The notes under the pieces were generated by a model. That model worked only from the letters and a program-made list of their open reading frames with translations. It did not search any database and was not told the origin of the DNA. Shown piece by piece: positions 1 through 8,686 of a DNA stretch of 64,000 nt. Source of the stretch: Algicella marina (GTDB lineage Bacteria > Pseudomonadota > Alphaproteobacteria > Rhodobacterales > Rhodobacteraceae); assembly GCF_009931615.1 (NCBI RefSeq), contig NZ_CP046620.1, positions 1,131,501 to 1,195,500 on the forward strand. Reading direction: 5' to 3'. The translations under genes were made by a program, and so were the position numbers. How positions within the stretch are numbered: the first letter of the stretch is position 1; each line of letters starts with the position of its first letter.

Positions 1-1543
1 TGACGTTCCAGGCGGTGAAATCGGTGAGCAGGGAATGGATGTCGTGGCCCTGGTTCGGGTTGGCCTTGACGACGTGGAGGCCTTCGCGGGAGGCGAAGGT
101 TTCGTTGTCGTGGAAATTGAGGATGGGGGCGTCATCGACGGTGATGGAGCGACGGCCCTCCAGCGGCTCGGGCAGCTCGAAGGAGCCGGGATCGAGAGAG
201 AGGTTGCCGGGTTCACCCGGATGGTCGGCGGTGGCGCCGCGGTGGAAGTAGACAAAACCGGTGTTCACAGAGGCCGCGACGTTGCCGGTGGCCTGCACCA
301 TGCGACCCTGGAACCAGAAACCGTCGCCCGTCTGGCCGAGGTCGAAGTTGTCGAGGTCGTTGCCGTTCTTGGGCTGGGCCCAGCTGTTGCCCTGGGCATA
401 GATGGCGATGTTGTCCGTCCAGATGCCGATCTCGTTGCCCGTCTCGGCCACGTAGCCGGCGCCGAAGGTGTTGTAGGTGGCGTTGTTGTGGACGGTGGCG
501 TTGGAGTTGTGGTGGACGATACCCCAGCCGGGCGAGCCGAAGACGGCGTTGCCGAGGGCTATGGAGGGATTGTCGGCATCATCGACACCGTTGGAGTGGA
601 AGTGCAGCGGGTAGCGGGACTTGACGTTGGTGTCGAAGGAGGTGGTCTCGTACTCGCTGTCCATCAGTGCGGTTTCGGATTTGTCGGTACGGCCGAGCTC
701 GTCGAAGGCGGCGTAGCGGACATCGCTCTCGCGGTTGTGGAGCATGACGTGGCCGCGTTCATGGGTGGCGCTGTCGGCACCGTCCTCGGACGAGAAGGTG
801 ACGGAGCGGGAGTAGTTGGCCACCGATATCTTGAGGTCTTCGCGCGGCGTGTCGTGATCGTGGACGAGAGGCGGATCGAAGGTGATGGTATCGCCGTCGA
901 TGGCGGTGATGGTAACGACCTCGTCCTCCGGCTCGTAGTGGCGGGTCGCGCGGATGGAATTGTCCCACGCATATCCCTTGTACTCCGAGCCCGCGATGAC
1001 GAGAGTGTCGCCCACTTCCCAGCCGATGGGGGCCTCCGCCAGTGTCATGGTGGTGTCGCCGGTCATCGGATCTTCGGCAACCTTGTGATGGGCGGACGTT
1101 TCCTCGCCGTGCACCTCCACCTCGCCGAGGGCAACAAGGCCGCGGGACACGAGGGAGGGATCCCATGTGGTATCGATGGGACCATTGTTGGCAAATACGA
1201 TATCGGCGGTCACGCCGCCGTCGATCGGGTTTTCCTCGGTACCGATCGTCAGCTTGCCCTCGGGCGCGACGACGATGGTATCGACAACCATCGTGGTGTC
1301 GGTTTCGGTCGAAAAAGTGAGATCGCCATCGACGCGGACGGTGAAGAGCGAGGCGTCGCTGTCCATATCGTAGGTGACTTCGATGCCGTTGGAAATGACC
1401 ACCCGTGCATCCGCGCCCGGAACCTCGCCGCCTTCCCACGTGCCGGGATCGGACCATGCGCCATCGTTGACCGCGACATGCGTCGCTTCCGCCGGATCCA
1501 CGAGATCGAGGATCTGGCTATGGTGGCCCATTTCTTCTTCCAT
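1..1543 (-). CDS. G8-domain secreted protein, 5' part only (C-terminus outside window)
   Basis: The minus-strand frame is open from an ATG at 1543 to the window edge, giving at least 514 residues and no stop. Residues about 20-146 fit a G8 domain: a WSDPGTW motif, then a GGEVPGADARVVI stretch and a series of short beta strands. The rest is rich in Asn, Gly, His and Asp and contains beta-helix-like turns such as HERGHVMLHNRESD. There is no N-terminal signal peptide, which is usual for type I secretion substrates, where the signal is C-terminal and so unseen here. G8 domains occur in extracellular polysaccharide-binding or hydrolysing proteins. In marine alphaproteobacteria they are often joined to RTX repeats (known family context; the repeats here are inferred). 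A GGGGA-like ribosome site precedes the ATG. The substrate is unknown. Confidence 0.75.
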   Translation of the reverse strand, partial: MEEEMGHHSQILDLVDPAEATHVAVNDGAWSDPGTWEGGEVPGADARVVISNGIEVTYDMDSDASLFTVRVDGDLTFSTETDTTMVVDTIVVAPEGKLTIGTEENPIDGGVTADIVFANNGPIDTTWDPSLVSRGLVALGEVEVHGEETSAHHKVAEDPMTGDTTMTLAEAPIGWEVGDTLVIAGSEYKGYAWDNSIRATRHYEPEDEVVTITAIDGDTITFDPPLVHDHDTPREDLKISVANYSRSVTFSSEDGADSATHERGHVMLHNRESDVRYAAFDELGRTDKSETALMDSEYETTSFDTNVKSRYPLHFHSNGVDDADNPSIALGNAVFGSPGWGIVHHNSNATVHNNATYNTFGAGYVAETGNEIGIWTDNIAIYAQGNSWAQPKNGNDLDNFDLGQTGDGFWFQGRMVQATGNVAASVNTGFVYFHRGATADHPGEPGNLSLDPGSFELPEPLEGRRSITVDDAPILNFHDNETFASREGLHVVKANPNQGHDIHSLLTDFTAWNV

Positions 1544-2000
1544 CGACGGTATCCCCAAAGATAATGATTTTCAGATACTTGGCGAAATGGTTAACGTACG
1601 TCAACAAAATTGGCGTGAGTTTGTGGCCGGAAGTGTTAACGACTAGTGACAGATTGGCAGGCGAAGATTTCATGAGCGGAAAATCGCCTGTGCGTGGAGT
1701 TCTCGGGGCTTGAACGTATTGCCGCGCGACCGCGGCGGGCTCCGGGTTGCCGGCATCGGCCAGGTTGATGCGCCTGCATTTTCGCCCCACGTTTCGCCCA
1801 GCCCCCGGCAGCGGGCGCAGGAAAAACAGAGCTTTGGCCCTTGCGCCCGTGTGACTGCCGGTATATGGACCGCGCACGAAATCCACAGGCGGGGCCGGGT
1901 TCGAGGGGGAGACATCCTTGAGAATCCACCGGTTGGGGGCAGGGCCGAAGGGCGCTTCTTCTGATCCCCGCTGAGGCGAAACCGGAAAAGGAAAAACGCA
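1544..2000. other. Divergent intergenic region and rpsB leader
   Basis: This 457-base stretch lies between the divergent G8 gene and rpsB and I see no convincing gene in it. A short open frame at 1710-1964 has no recognisable protein features. The left part (1555-1640) is AT-richer than its surroundings, holds an inverted repeat (listed separately) and should carry the G8 promoter. The right part (about 1760-1999) is GC-rich, contains complementary stretches such as TGCGCC and GGCGCA that could fold in the rpsB leader, and ends with an AAAAGGAAAAA purine run that serves as the rpsB ribosome site. A TATATG at about 1860 is a possible -10 element but lacks a well-placed -35. Confidence 0.5.
1587..1605. 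promoter_or_regulatory. Imperfect 16-bp palindrome with a TTAACCAT-type half-site
   Basis: Positions 1590-1605 read as a near-perfect inverted repeat, GTTaACGTACGTcAAC, centred on ACGTACGT. Overlapping it, 1587-1594 on the minus strand is TTAACCAT, which matches the usual CtrA half-site consensus. The site lies about 45-60 bases upstream of the G8 gene start, where an operator or promoter element would be expected. CtrA binding is inference; an unrelated dimeric regulator would explain the palindrome equally well. Confidence 0.3.
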
Positions 2001-2771
2001 ATGGCTCTTCCCGAGTTCTCTCTGCGTCAGCTGCTGGAAGCTGGCGTTCACTTCGGCCACCAGACCCACCGCTGGAACCCCCGCATGGGCCAGTACATCT
2101 ACGGTGACCGCAACGGTATCCACATCATCGACCTGACGCAGACCGTGCCGATGCTCGACGCGGCGCTGAACGTGGTGCAGCAGACCGTTGGCAAAGGCGG
2201 GCGCATCCTGTTCGTCGGCACGAAGCGCCAGGCGCAGAAAGCCGTCTCCGATGCGGCCGAACTGTCCGCACAGTATTACATGAACCACCGCTGGCTTGGC
2301 GGTACGCTGACCAACTGGAAGACGGTTTCCGCCTCGATCGCGCGGTTGAAATCCATCGACGAGCAGATGGAAGGCGGGGCCGAGGGCCTGACCAAGAAGG
2401 AACGCCTGCAGATGGAGCGGGAGCAGACCAAGCTTCAGGCGTCCCTGGGCGGTATCCGTGACATGGGCGGCGTGCCGGACCTGATCTTCGTGATCGACAC
2501 CAACAAGGAAGCGCTGGCGGTGCAGGAAGCCCGCAAGCTGGGCATCCCGGTGATCGCGGTTCTGGATTCGAACTCCAACCCCGAGGGTATCGACTACCCG
2601 ATCCCCGGCAACGACGATGCGGCCCGCGCAATCTCGCTCTACTGCGACCTGATCGCGCGTGCGGCGCTGGACGGCATGGCGGCACAGCTCGGCGCCTCCG
2701 GTGTCGATGTCGGCGAGATGGAAGAAGCCCCGGTCGAACAGGCCGTGGCCGAGGAAGCGGCAGCCGAATAA
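2001..2771 (+). CDS. rpsB: 30S ribosomal protein S2
   Basis: This 256-residue protein opens with [20 protein letters not shown], the conserved S2 N-terminus, and contains the family blocks [30 protein letters not shown] and PDLIFVID. S2 sits on the back of the 30S subunit between head and body and is needed for mRNA binding; it joins late in assembly together with S1. The length is normal for alphaproteobacteria, with a short acidic Glu/Ala tail. The ATG follows a strong GGAAAAGGAAAAA purine tract. It is the first gene of the rpsB-tsf pair, the usual bacterial order. The r-protein or its leader may regulate the pair, but no specific autoregulatory element could be identified. Confidence 0.98.
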   Translation: MALPEFSLRQLLEAGVHFGHQTHRWNPRMGQYIYGDRNGIHIIDLTQTVPMLDAALNVVQQTVGKGGRILFVGTKRQAQKAVSDAAELSAQYYMNHRWLGGTLTNWKTVSASIARLKSIDEQMEGGAEGLTKKERLQMEREQTKLQASLGGIRDMGGVPDLIFVIDTNKEALAVQEARKLGIPVIAVLDSNSNPEGIDYPIPGNDDAARAISLYCDLIARAALDGMAAQLGASGVDVGEMEEAPVEQAVAEEAAAE

Positions 2772-2795
2772 GGCTGCGCTGCCACTGTCTTTGAA

Positions 2796-2827
2796 CTGTC
2801 GCAGTGCCAAGCTATGGCCTGCGACAG
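2796..2827 (+). other. Intercistronic hairpin between rpsB and tsf
   Basis: CTGTCGCAG (2796-2804) pairs perfectly with CTGCGACAG (2819-2827), and an inner GCC/GGC pair extends the stem around a single bulged T. No T-run follows, so this is not a standard intrinsic terminator. It could be a partial attenuator or an mRNA-processing and stability element that sets the S2 to EF-Ts ratio. The structure is seen in the sequence; the function is inferred. Confidence 0.5.
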
Positions 2828-2870
2828 CCCCCGCCGATGGCGGAAACCCGATGTATGAAGGAGAAGCGTG

Positions 2871-3746
2871 ATGGCAATCACGGCGGCAATGGTGAAAGAA
2901 CTGCGCGATCAGTCCGGCGCGGGCATGATGGACGCAAAGAAGGCCCTGACGGAAACCGACGGTGACATGGAAGCGGCGATCGACTGGCTGCGCACCAAGG
3001 GTCTGGCGAAGGCGGCGAAGAAATCCGGGCGCACGGCAGCAGAGGGCCTGGTGGCCGTGGCTGTCGAGGGCGGCAAGGGTGTGGCTGTCGAAGTCAACTC
3101 CGAGACCGATTTCGTGGCCAAGAATGCCGAGTTCCAGACCATGGTTGCCGGCATTGCCAAGGTGGCGCTGGGGGCGGCGGATCATGCGGCGCTGCTGGCT
3201 GCTGACATGGGTGGCAAGAGCGTCGAGCAGGTCGTGGCCGAGAAGGTCGGCACCATCGGCGAGAACATGACCGTGCGCCGCATGGCATCCGTCGAGGGTG
3301 AAGTCGTCGCGTCCTATGTTCATAACGCCGCGGCGACTGACATGGGCAAGATCGGAGTGCTGGTGGCGGCCAAGGGCAGCAATGCAGATGTCGCCAAGCA
3401 GGTCGCGATGCACATTGCAGCGACGAACCCGGCATCGCTTTCCGAGGCTGACCTAGACCCGGCGCTGGTGGAGCGTGAGAAGTCCGTCCTGACCGAGCAG
3501 GCGCGCGAGAGCGGCAAGCCGGATGCGGTGATCGAGAAGATGATCGTCGGCCGGATGAACAAGTATTTCGAGGAAGTCACGCTGCTGAAGCAGAAATTCG
3601 TGATGAACCCCGACATCACCGTTGGCCAGGCGGCCGCGGATGCGGGCCTTGAGATCACCGGTTTCGTACGGCTGGAAGTCGGCGAGGGCATCGAGAAGGT
3701 GGAAGAGGATTTCGCCGCCGAGGTGGCCAAGACCATGGGCGGCTGA
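2871..3746 (+). CDS. tsf: Elongation factor Ts
   Basis: EF-Ts is the guanine nucleotide exchange factor that recycles EF-Tu from its GDP form. The 291-residue product begins [20 protein letters not shown] and continues with [12 protein letters not shown], the N-terminal UBA-like domain that contacts EF-Tu. It also has the conserved [13 protein letters not shown] block near residues 70-85 and two core subdomains. I start at the ATG at 2871 rather than the GTG at 2868 because GAAGGAGAA lies about 7 bases upstream and the protein then begins at the family-typical residue. It lies 99 bases after rpsB and is followed at once by an intrinsic terminator, so the two form one transcription unit. Confidence 0.98.
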   Translation: MAITAAMVKELRDQSGAGMMDAKKALTETDGDMEAAIDWLRTKGLAKAAKKSGRTAAEGLVAVAVEGGKGVAVEVNSETDFVAKNAEFQTMVAGIAKVALGAADHAALLAADMGGKSVEQVVAEKVGTIGENMTVRRMASVEGEVVASYVHNAAATDMGKIGVLVAAKGSNADVAKQVAMHIAATNPASLSEADLDPALVEREKSVLTEQARESGKPDAVIEKMIVGRMNKYFEEVTLLKQKFVMNPDITVGQAAADAGLEITGFVRLEVGEGIEKVEEDFAAEVAKTMGG

Positions 3747-3772
3747 CGCCACCCGTCAACAGCTATTGGAAA

Positions 3773-3799
3773 GGCCGTACCTTCGGGTGCGGCCTTTTT
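3773..3799 (+). terminator. Intrinsic terminator of rpsB-tsf
   Basis: GGCCGTAC and GTGCGGCC form an 8-bp stem with one G-U pair, capped by a stable C(UUCG)G tetraloop and followed by TTTTT. This is a textbook Rho-independent terminator 27 bases after the tsf stop codon. Confidence 0.92.
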
Positions 3800-3843
3800 C
3801 GTTCCGATGACAGGTGCCGTGGATGTTCTGGCGAAGCGGGGGC

Positions 3844-4308
3844 TTAGCTGCCGGCTGACCGGCGGAGAGCCGGAGGAAGATGGGAGAGCGGCACCGTGGC
3901 GGCCTGAGGACAGGCGGCGCCGGTGCAGGTGATGCCGGGGGCCGGGATTCGTAGCGGGCCGATCTTGGTTTCGACCGTGTAGGTCTGGTCGCTGAACGAC
4001 AGGAGCCTGCCCGAGACTTCGAGGTTCGCACCTGTGAGATCGACGATGCCGCCGGGACGGGCGTTGACCATGACAGGGATCTCCGGCTCTGACGGGCAGG
4101 CGCTGCCTTTGCAGATAGTGCCGTCCATGGGCAGGGTGAGGGTGCCGATGACGGTCTCGATCGTGTAGCTGTCCTCGTCAGTTGCGGTCAGGCGGCCGGT
4201 GATGGAGAGGGCCTTGTCGGGGGAGACGAGGTGCACCTCGTCCCCGGCCAGAACTGCCGGGGCGGACATCAGGCCGCAAAGGCCGACAACGCAGAATACA
4301 CGCAACAC
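3844..4308 (-). CDS. Exported protein with two copies of a small beta domain
   Basis: About 154 residues with an N-terminal signal peptide (hydrophobic core followed by APAVLAG). The mature part carries two copies of one motif: [17 protein letters not shown] followed by [18 protein letters not shown], then [17 protein letters not shown] followed by [18 protein letters not shown]. Each copy has a CxGxxCP cysteine pair, likely oxidised in the periplasm. I associate this motif, usually single, with the N-terminus of periplasmic substrate-binding/OmpA fusion proteins in Rhodobacterales (recollection, not searched). Here it stands alone and doubled. I prefer the GTG at 4308, since GAGGGTGAAG lies upstream; a TTG at 4311 is the alternative. 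It is inverted within the tsf-pyrH interval. Function unknown. Confidence 0.72.
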   Translation of the reverse strand: MLRVFCVVGLCGLMSAPAVLAGDEVHLVSPDKALSITGRLTATDEDSYTIETVIGTLTLPMDGTICKGSACPSEPEIPVMVNARPGGIVDLTGANLEVSGRLLSFSDQTYTVETKIGPLRIPAPGITCTGAACPQAATVPLSHLPPALRRSAGS

Positions 4309-4504
4309 CAAAATACTTCACCCTCTGGAGACCGACACGCGGCCAGCCTCCTGCACACTCCGTGCCGCGAGTATAGGCGGCTGCGCCCGCCGTGCAATCA
4401 CCGCAGCGCCGCAGGCGCAGAAAGTGTGCATGTGTGTGTGTTTCAACATTGATGTTGCGGCGCATATGAGACATTTTAGCGCGAATTATGAAGGAGCACC
4501 GTCA

Positions 4505-5269
4505 ATGCCCGAGCCGAGCACAGCGCAAACCCTTGAAACTGCTCCGAAATACAAGCGTGTGCTGCTGAAGATCTCCGGCGAGGCGCTGATGGGCGACCAG
4601 GGGTTCGGGCTGCATCCGCCAACGGTGGAGCGGATTGCGCGGGAAGTGCAGAAGGTGACCGACATGGGGGTCGAGGTCTGCATGGTGATCGGCGGCGGCA
4701 ACATCTTCCGCGGATTGCAGGGCAGCGCGCAGGGAATGGAGCGCACTACCGCCGATTACATGGGCATGCTGGCGACTGTGATGAACGCGCTGGCGATGCA
4801 GGGGGCGCTGGAGGCGCTGAAGATCCACACCCGTGTCATCTCCGCCATTCCGATGGATCAGGTCTGCGAGCCCTACATTCGGCGACGGGCCGTCCGCCAC
4901 CTGGAGAAGGGGCGGGTTTGCATTTTCGCCGCGGGCACGGGCAACCCGTATTTCACGACCGACACGGCGGCGACGCTGCGGGCCAACGAGATGCAGTGCC
5001 AGGCGATTTTCAAAGGCACGCAGGTGCAGGGTGTTTACGACAGCGATCCGAAGAAGAACCCGGATGCTGTTTTCTTTCCGAAAATCAGCTATGACGAGGT
5101 GTTGCAGAAGAACCTGAAGGTCATGGACGCCTCTGCGATCGCGCTGGCACGCGAGAATCGTTTGCCGATCATCGTGTTCTCGCTTGACGAACCGAATGGA
5201 ATGGCCGGCGTGGTGCAGGGGGCAGGGACCTTCACGGTGGTGAGCAACGAAGCCTCCGGCAAGCAATGA
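4505..5269 (+). CDS. pyrH: UMP kinase
   Basis: PyrH phosphorylates UMP to UDP with ATP and belongs to the amino-acid kinase superfamily, unrelated to eukaryotic UMP/CMP kinase. The 254-residue product has the N-terminal phosphate-binding motif [31 protein letters not shown] and the nucleotide-binding [12 protein letters not shown] segment, all diagnostic. The frame is open much further upstream, but the ATG at 4505 is chosen because GAAGGAG lies about 9 bases ahead and the kinase fold starts shortly after. The upstream 4312-4504 region should hold its promoter and contains a small CAACAT-TG-ATGTTG palindrome at 4444-4457. frr follows after 27 bases, the usual order. Confidence 0.97.
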   Translation: MPEPSTAQTLETAPKYKRVLLKISGEALMGDQGFGLHPPTVERIAREVQKVTDMGVEVCMVIGGGNIFRGLQGSAQGMERTTADYMGMLATVMNALAMQGALEALKIHTRVISAIPMDQVCEPYIRRRAVRHLEKGRVCIFAAGTGNPYFTTDTAATLRANEMQCQAIFKGTQVQGVYDSDPKKNPDAVFFPKISYDEVLQKNLKVMDASAIALARENRLPIIVFSLDEPNGMAGVVQGAGTFTVVSNEASGKQ

Positions 5270-5296
5270 AACGCCCGGAGAGGTGGGGAGAGTGAC

Positions 5297-5860
5297 ATGA
5301 GTGAAGACATCGACATCGACACAGGCGCGCTGGAAAAGCGCATGGACGGGGCGCTGAATGCGCTGAAGACAGAATTTGCATCTCTGCGGACGGGGCGGGC
5401 CTCGGCCTCGATGCTCGACCCGGTGATGGTCGATGCTTACGGCTCTTCCATGCCGATCAATCAGTGCGCGACGATCAACGTGCCGGAGCCGCGGATGGTG
5501 CTGGTGAACGTCTGGGACAAAAGCCTTGTGAACGCGGTTGACAAGGCGATCCGCAATTCGGGGCTGGGCATCAACCCGCAGATGGATGGTACGATCCTGC
5601 GGCTGCCTATCCCGGAGCTGAACGAGGAACGCCGCCGTGAATTGGCCAAAGTTGCCGGTCAATATGCGGAAAATGCGCGGATTGCCGTGCGTAACGTTCG
5701 CCGGGACGGAATGGACCAGTTGAAGAAGGCCAAGGCTGACGGCATGGGCGAGGACGACCAGAAGATCTGGGAAGACGAGATCCAGTCGCTGACCGACGAC
5801 CACATCAAGCGTGTGGACGATGCGCTGGAGGCGAAGCAACAGGAGATCATGCAGGTCTGA
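5297..5860 (+). CDS. frr: Ribosome recycling factor
   Basis: RRF works with EF-G to split post-termination ribosomes. The 187-residue length is standard. Recognisable segments are [21 protein letters not shown] in the helical and hinge region, TINVPEPRM, and the C-terminal long helix [32 protein letters not shown] precedes the ATG. It lies between pyrH and uppS, the widely conserved neighbourhood, and was probably made from the pyrH transcript, since the spacing on both sides is under 40 bases. Confidence 0.98.
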   Translation: MSEDIDIDTGALEKRMDGALNALKTEFASLRTGRASASMLDPVMVDAYGSSMPINQCATINVPEPRMVLVNVWDKSLVNAVDKAIRNSGLGINPQMDGTILRLPIPELNEERRRELAKVAGQYAENARIAVRNVRRDGMDQLKKAKADGMGEDDQKIWEDEIQSLTDDHIKRVDDALEAKQQEIMQV

Positions 5861-5898
5861 GCCCCCGGTGGGGCCGCCTGCAAGGGGGTAACAGCAAT

Positions 5899-6630
5899 AT
5901 GCCGAATACTCGTGCCCTGCACAGACGCGCCGTGCCCGAACACGTGGCGATCATCATGGATGGCAACGGCCGCTGGGCAACGCGGCGGGGCATGCCACGG
6001 CTGGCCGGCCACAAGCGCGGCGTGGAGCGGGTGCGCGAGATCGTCGAGGCGTGCCCGGGCATGGGCGTGAAGCACCTGACGCTCTTTGCCTTCTCCACCG
6101 AGAACTGGAAACGCTCCAGCGGCGAAGTCAACGGGTTGATGCGCCTGTTCCGCTGGTACATCCGCAAGGAAAGCGCGCGACTGCTGGAAGCGGGCGTGCG
6201 GATGCGGTTCATCGGCATGCGCCACCGGCTGAGCGCCGACCTGCAGGCGATGATGACGCAGATCGAGGAACTGACCGCGGAAAACACCGACCTGACGCTG
6301 ACCGTGGCGATCGACTATGGCGGACGCTGCGAAATCCTGCGGGCAGCGCGGAAGATGGCCGAAGCTGCCAAGACCGGTGCGTTCGATCTCGACGACCTTT
6401 CCGAAGACAGTTTCGGGCAATTCCTCGATACCGACGGCCTGCCGGACCCGGATCTGGTGCTGCGAACCTCGGGCGAGGTGCGGATCTCGAACTATCTGCT
6501 TTGGCAGGCAGCCTATGCCGAATACGATTTTCTCGACATCTGCTGGCCCGACTTCACGGCCGAAACGCTGGCACAATGCATCGCCAGCTATGGCGAGCGG
6601 GACCGGCGTTTCGGGGCCGTTGCCGGATAA
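5899..6630 (+). CDS. uppS: Undecaprenyl diphosphate synthase (cis-prenyltransferase)
   Basis: This enzyme adds eight isopentenyl diphosphates to farnesyl diphosphate, making the C55 lipid carrier for peptidoglycan and O-antigen precursors. The 243 residues include MDGNGRWATRRG with the catalytic Asp21, FAFSTENWKR and the C-terminal DPDLVLRTSGEVRISNYLLW substrate block, all hallmark motifs. It is soluble or peripheral at the membrane. A GGGGG run about 13 bases ahead of the ATG is a modest ribosome site. Its stop is followed almost immediately by cdsA (2-base gap), indicating coupled translation. Confidence 0.97.
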   Translation: MPNTRALHRRAVPEHVAIIMDGNGRWATRRGMPRLAGHKRGVERVREIVEACPGMGVKHLTLFAFSTENWKRSSGEVNGLMRLFRWYIRKESARLLEAGVRMRFIGMRHRLSADLQAMMTQIEELTAENTDLTLTVAIDYGGRCEILRAARKMAEAAKTGAFDLDDLSEDSFGQFLDTDGLPDPDLVLRTSGEVRISNYLLWQAAYAEYDFLDICWPDFTAETLAQCIASYGERDRRFGAVAG

Positions 6631-6632
6631 GC

Positions 6633-7451
6633 ATGGCCGATCAGCCGAAAACACCTGAAGTCAAGTTTGCGGATCTGGGCGTGCGGTTTGCCTCCGCCGT
6701 ATTCCTGATCGCTGTTGCGGTTCTGGCCTTCTGGAACGACATCGCCTTTGCCACCCTGTTCGTGAGCCTTGGCGCCGGCCTGATGCTGTGGGAGTACCGC
6801 CGCATCGTCCGGCGGGGTGTGTCGCTGACGGAGCCGGTGCTATGGATCACCATCATCTTCAGCGTGCTGGCAGTGATGATGACGGGCTATATCTCCCTGT
6901 GGGGTGCGGCGATACCGATGGCCGTGGGTGTGGCGCTGCTAGCGTGGCGCGACAGGGACAACCTGCGCTGGATGGGGCCGGGGTTCGTATACATCACGCT
7001 GGCGCTGTGCGTGCTGGTGGATATGCGGCGGACGGAGGAGACGGGGCTGCTGACGGTACTGTGGATGATCCTCGTGGTCGTGGCGGCCGATGTCGGTGGC
7101 TATTTTGCCGGGCGCACCTTCGGCGGGCCGAAGCTGTGGCCGAAGGTCAGCCCGAAGAAGACATGGTCCGGTGCGATTGGCGGGCTGGTGCTGGCGCTGT
7201 GTGTCGGACTGGTGTTCTGGGTCGGCGGCTGGGGGGCAAATCTGGCGATTATCCTGCCGCTTTCCGTGGCGGTGGCGGTGGCCAGCCAAGCGGGTGATCT
7301 GCTGGAGAGCTCGATAAAGCGGCACTTCGGAGTGAAGGATTCGAGCGCGCTGATCCCCGGCCATGGTGGACTGCTGGACCGGTTCGACGGGCTGCTGGGC
7401 GGGCTGCTGATGTTCGGGCTGGTGGAGCGGCTCGGCCTGTTGACAGGGTAG
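6633..7451 (+). CDS. cdsA: Phosphatidate cytidylyltransferase
   Basis: CdsA makes CDP-diacylglycerol from phosphatidic acid and CTP, the branch point for all phospholipids. The 272-residue protein is an integral membrane protein with about seven or eight hydrophobic helices. Near the C-terminus is the family signature, SSIKRHFGVKDSSALIPGHG followed by GLLDRFDG. The open frame extends far upstream inside uppS. I start at the ATG at 6633 because it lies 2 bases after the uppS stop and gives a normal N-terminus. dxr begins 3 bases after its stop. Confidence 0.96.
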   Translation: MADQPKTPEVKFADLGVRFASAVFLIAVAVLAFWNDIAFATLFVSLGAGLMLWEYRRIVRRGVSLTEPVLWITIIFSVLAVMMTGYISLWGAAIPMAVGVALLAWRDRDNLRWMGPGFVYITLALCVLVDMRRTEETGLLTVLWMILVVVAADVGGYFAGRTFGGPKLWPKVSPKKTWSGAIGGLVLALCVGLVFWVGGWGANLAIILPLSVAVAVASQAGDLLESSIKRHFGVKDSSALIPGHGGLLDRFDGLLGGLLMFGLVERLGLLTG

Positions 7452-7454
7452 GCG

Positions 7455-8645
7455 ATGCGCAGGGTTTCGATCTTCGGTTCGACCGGCTCCATCGGTCAGA
7501 ACACGGTGGACCTGTTGCAGCGGCAGGGTGGCGCCGACGTCTATGACGTGGTGGCCCTGACCGGCGCAGGCAATATCAAACTGCTGGCGGAGCAGGCACG
7601 GGCGTTGCGGGCCGAGGTGGCGGTAACCGCTTTGCCCGAACGGCTGGACGATCTGCGGGCGGCGCTGTCCGGCAGTGGCATCGCAGCGGCGGCAGGACCG
7701 GAGGCGCTGTGCGAGGCGGCGGCACGGCCCTGTGACTGGGCCATGAGCGCCATCGTCGGTGCGGCGGGGCTGGAGCCGGGGCTGATCGCGGCACGGCATG
7801 GCGGGGTGCTGGCGCTGGCCAACAAGGAGAGCCTCGTCTGCGCCGGGGCGCTGGTGGAAGAGACGTGCGCTGCGCATGGCACCCGGCTGCTGCCGGTGGA
7901 CAGCGAGCACAGCGCGATTTTCCAGGCATTGCAGGGCGAAAACCGGGCTGCCGTGGAGCGGATATTGCTGACGGCCTCCGGCGGACCGTTCCGGAACCTG
8001 ACGCGCGAGGAAATGCGGTACGTGACGCCGAAACAGGCAATGGCGCACCCGAACTGGGAGATGGGTGCGCGGATTTCCATCGACAGTGCAAGCATGTTCA
8101 ACAAGGCGCTGGAACTGATTGAAACGCATGTTCTTTTCGACGTTGATCCGGAGCAGATTGAGGTGGTGGTGCATCCGCAATCCATTATCCATTCGATGGT
8201 CGGCTTCCGCGACGGCTCCATCATGGCGCAGCTTGGGCCTTCGGACATGCGGGGCGCCATCGGCTATGCGCTGAATTTTCCGGAACGGGCGCCGTTGCCC
8301 GTGGAGCGGCTTGATTTCGCCACAATATCGAGATTGGAATTTGTGGCCGAGGATCGGGCACGGTTCCCGGCCCTGCGGTTGGCGCGCGAGGTGATGGCTG
8401 CCGGAGGATTGACCGGCGCGGTATTCAACGCGGCCAAGGAGACAGCGCTGGATGCCTTTCTGGAGCACAGAATAGGATTTCTTGATATGAGCGATCTGGT
8501 AACCGATGTACTGGATGCTCTGGGGGCCGAAGCGGCGGCGACGGCGGCTGGTTACGGCCTCGCCGAGGTGATGGAATTCGACGCCGCGGCGCGGCGGATC
8601 GCCATGCGGCGGGTGAACGGGATGGCGGCGACGGCCGAGATGTGA
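7455..8645 (+). CDS. dxr: 1-deoxy-D-xylulose-5-phosphate reductoisomerase
   Basis: Dxr catalyses the committed step of the MEP isoprenoid pathway, converting DXP to MEP with NADPH; its product pathway feeds UppS upstream. The 396-residue protein starts with the dinucleotide-binding FGSTGSIGQNT. It carries DSEHSAIFQAL (metal ligands), the SGGPFR loop, MGARISIDSASMFNK and the HPQSIIHSMV segment typical of the family. Length is standard. It lies tightly between cdsA and rseP in the plus-strand array. Confidence 0.97.
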   Translation: MRRVSIFGSTGSIGQNTVDLLQRQGGADVYDVVALTGAGNIKLLAEQARALRAEVAVTALPERLDDLRAALSGSGIAAAAGPEALCEAAARPCDWAMSAIVGAAGLEPGLIAARHGGVLALANKESLVCAGALVEETCAAHGTRLLPVDSEHSAIFQALQGENRAAVERILLTASGGPFRNLTREEMRYVTPKQAMAHPNWEMGARISIDSASMFNKALELIETHVLFDVDPEQIEVVVHPQSIIHSMVGFRDGSIMAQLGPSDMRGAIGYALNFPERAPLPVERLDFATISRLEFVAEDRARFPALRLAREVMAAGGLTGAVFNAAKETALDAFLEHRIGFLDMSDLVTDVLDALGAEAAATAAGYGLAEVMEFDAAARRIAMRRVNGMAATAEM

Positions 8646-8686
8646 TTTGCAGGCAGGGCCGGTAAAGGCGAGCGAGGACAGAACCT

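Noticed and set aside
35-1564. A 509-codon open frame on the plus strand opposite the G8 gene
   Set aside because: Antisense shadow of a GC-rich coding frame; its translation is Val/Gly/Asp-rich with no domain, while the minus frame gives a clear G8 domain.
1710-1964. Possible 84-residue protein in the rpsB leader
   Set aside because: No ribosome site, Pro/Arg-rich composition, and it lies in the expected leader region.
4423-4442. GT-rich run ahead of pyrH as a microsatellite
   Set aside because: Only about five GT units with interruptions; too short to be phase-variable with any confidence.
6939-8468. A 509-codon minus-strand frame opposite cdsA and dxr
   Set aside because: Both plus-strand genes are unmistakable; the antisense translation is Gln/His/Arg-rich and matches no family.
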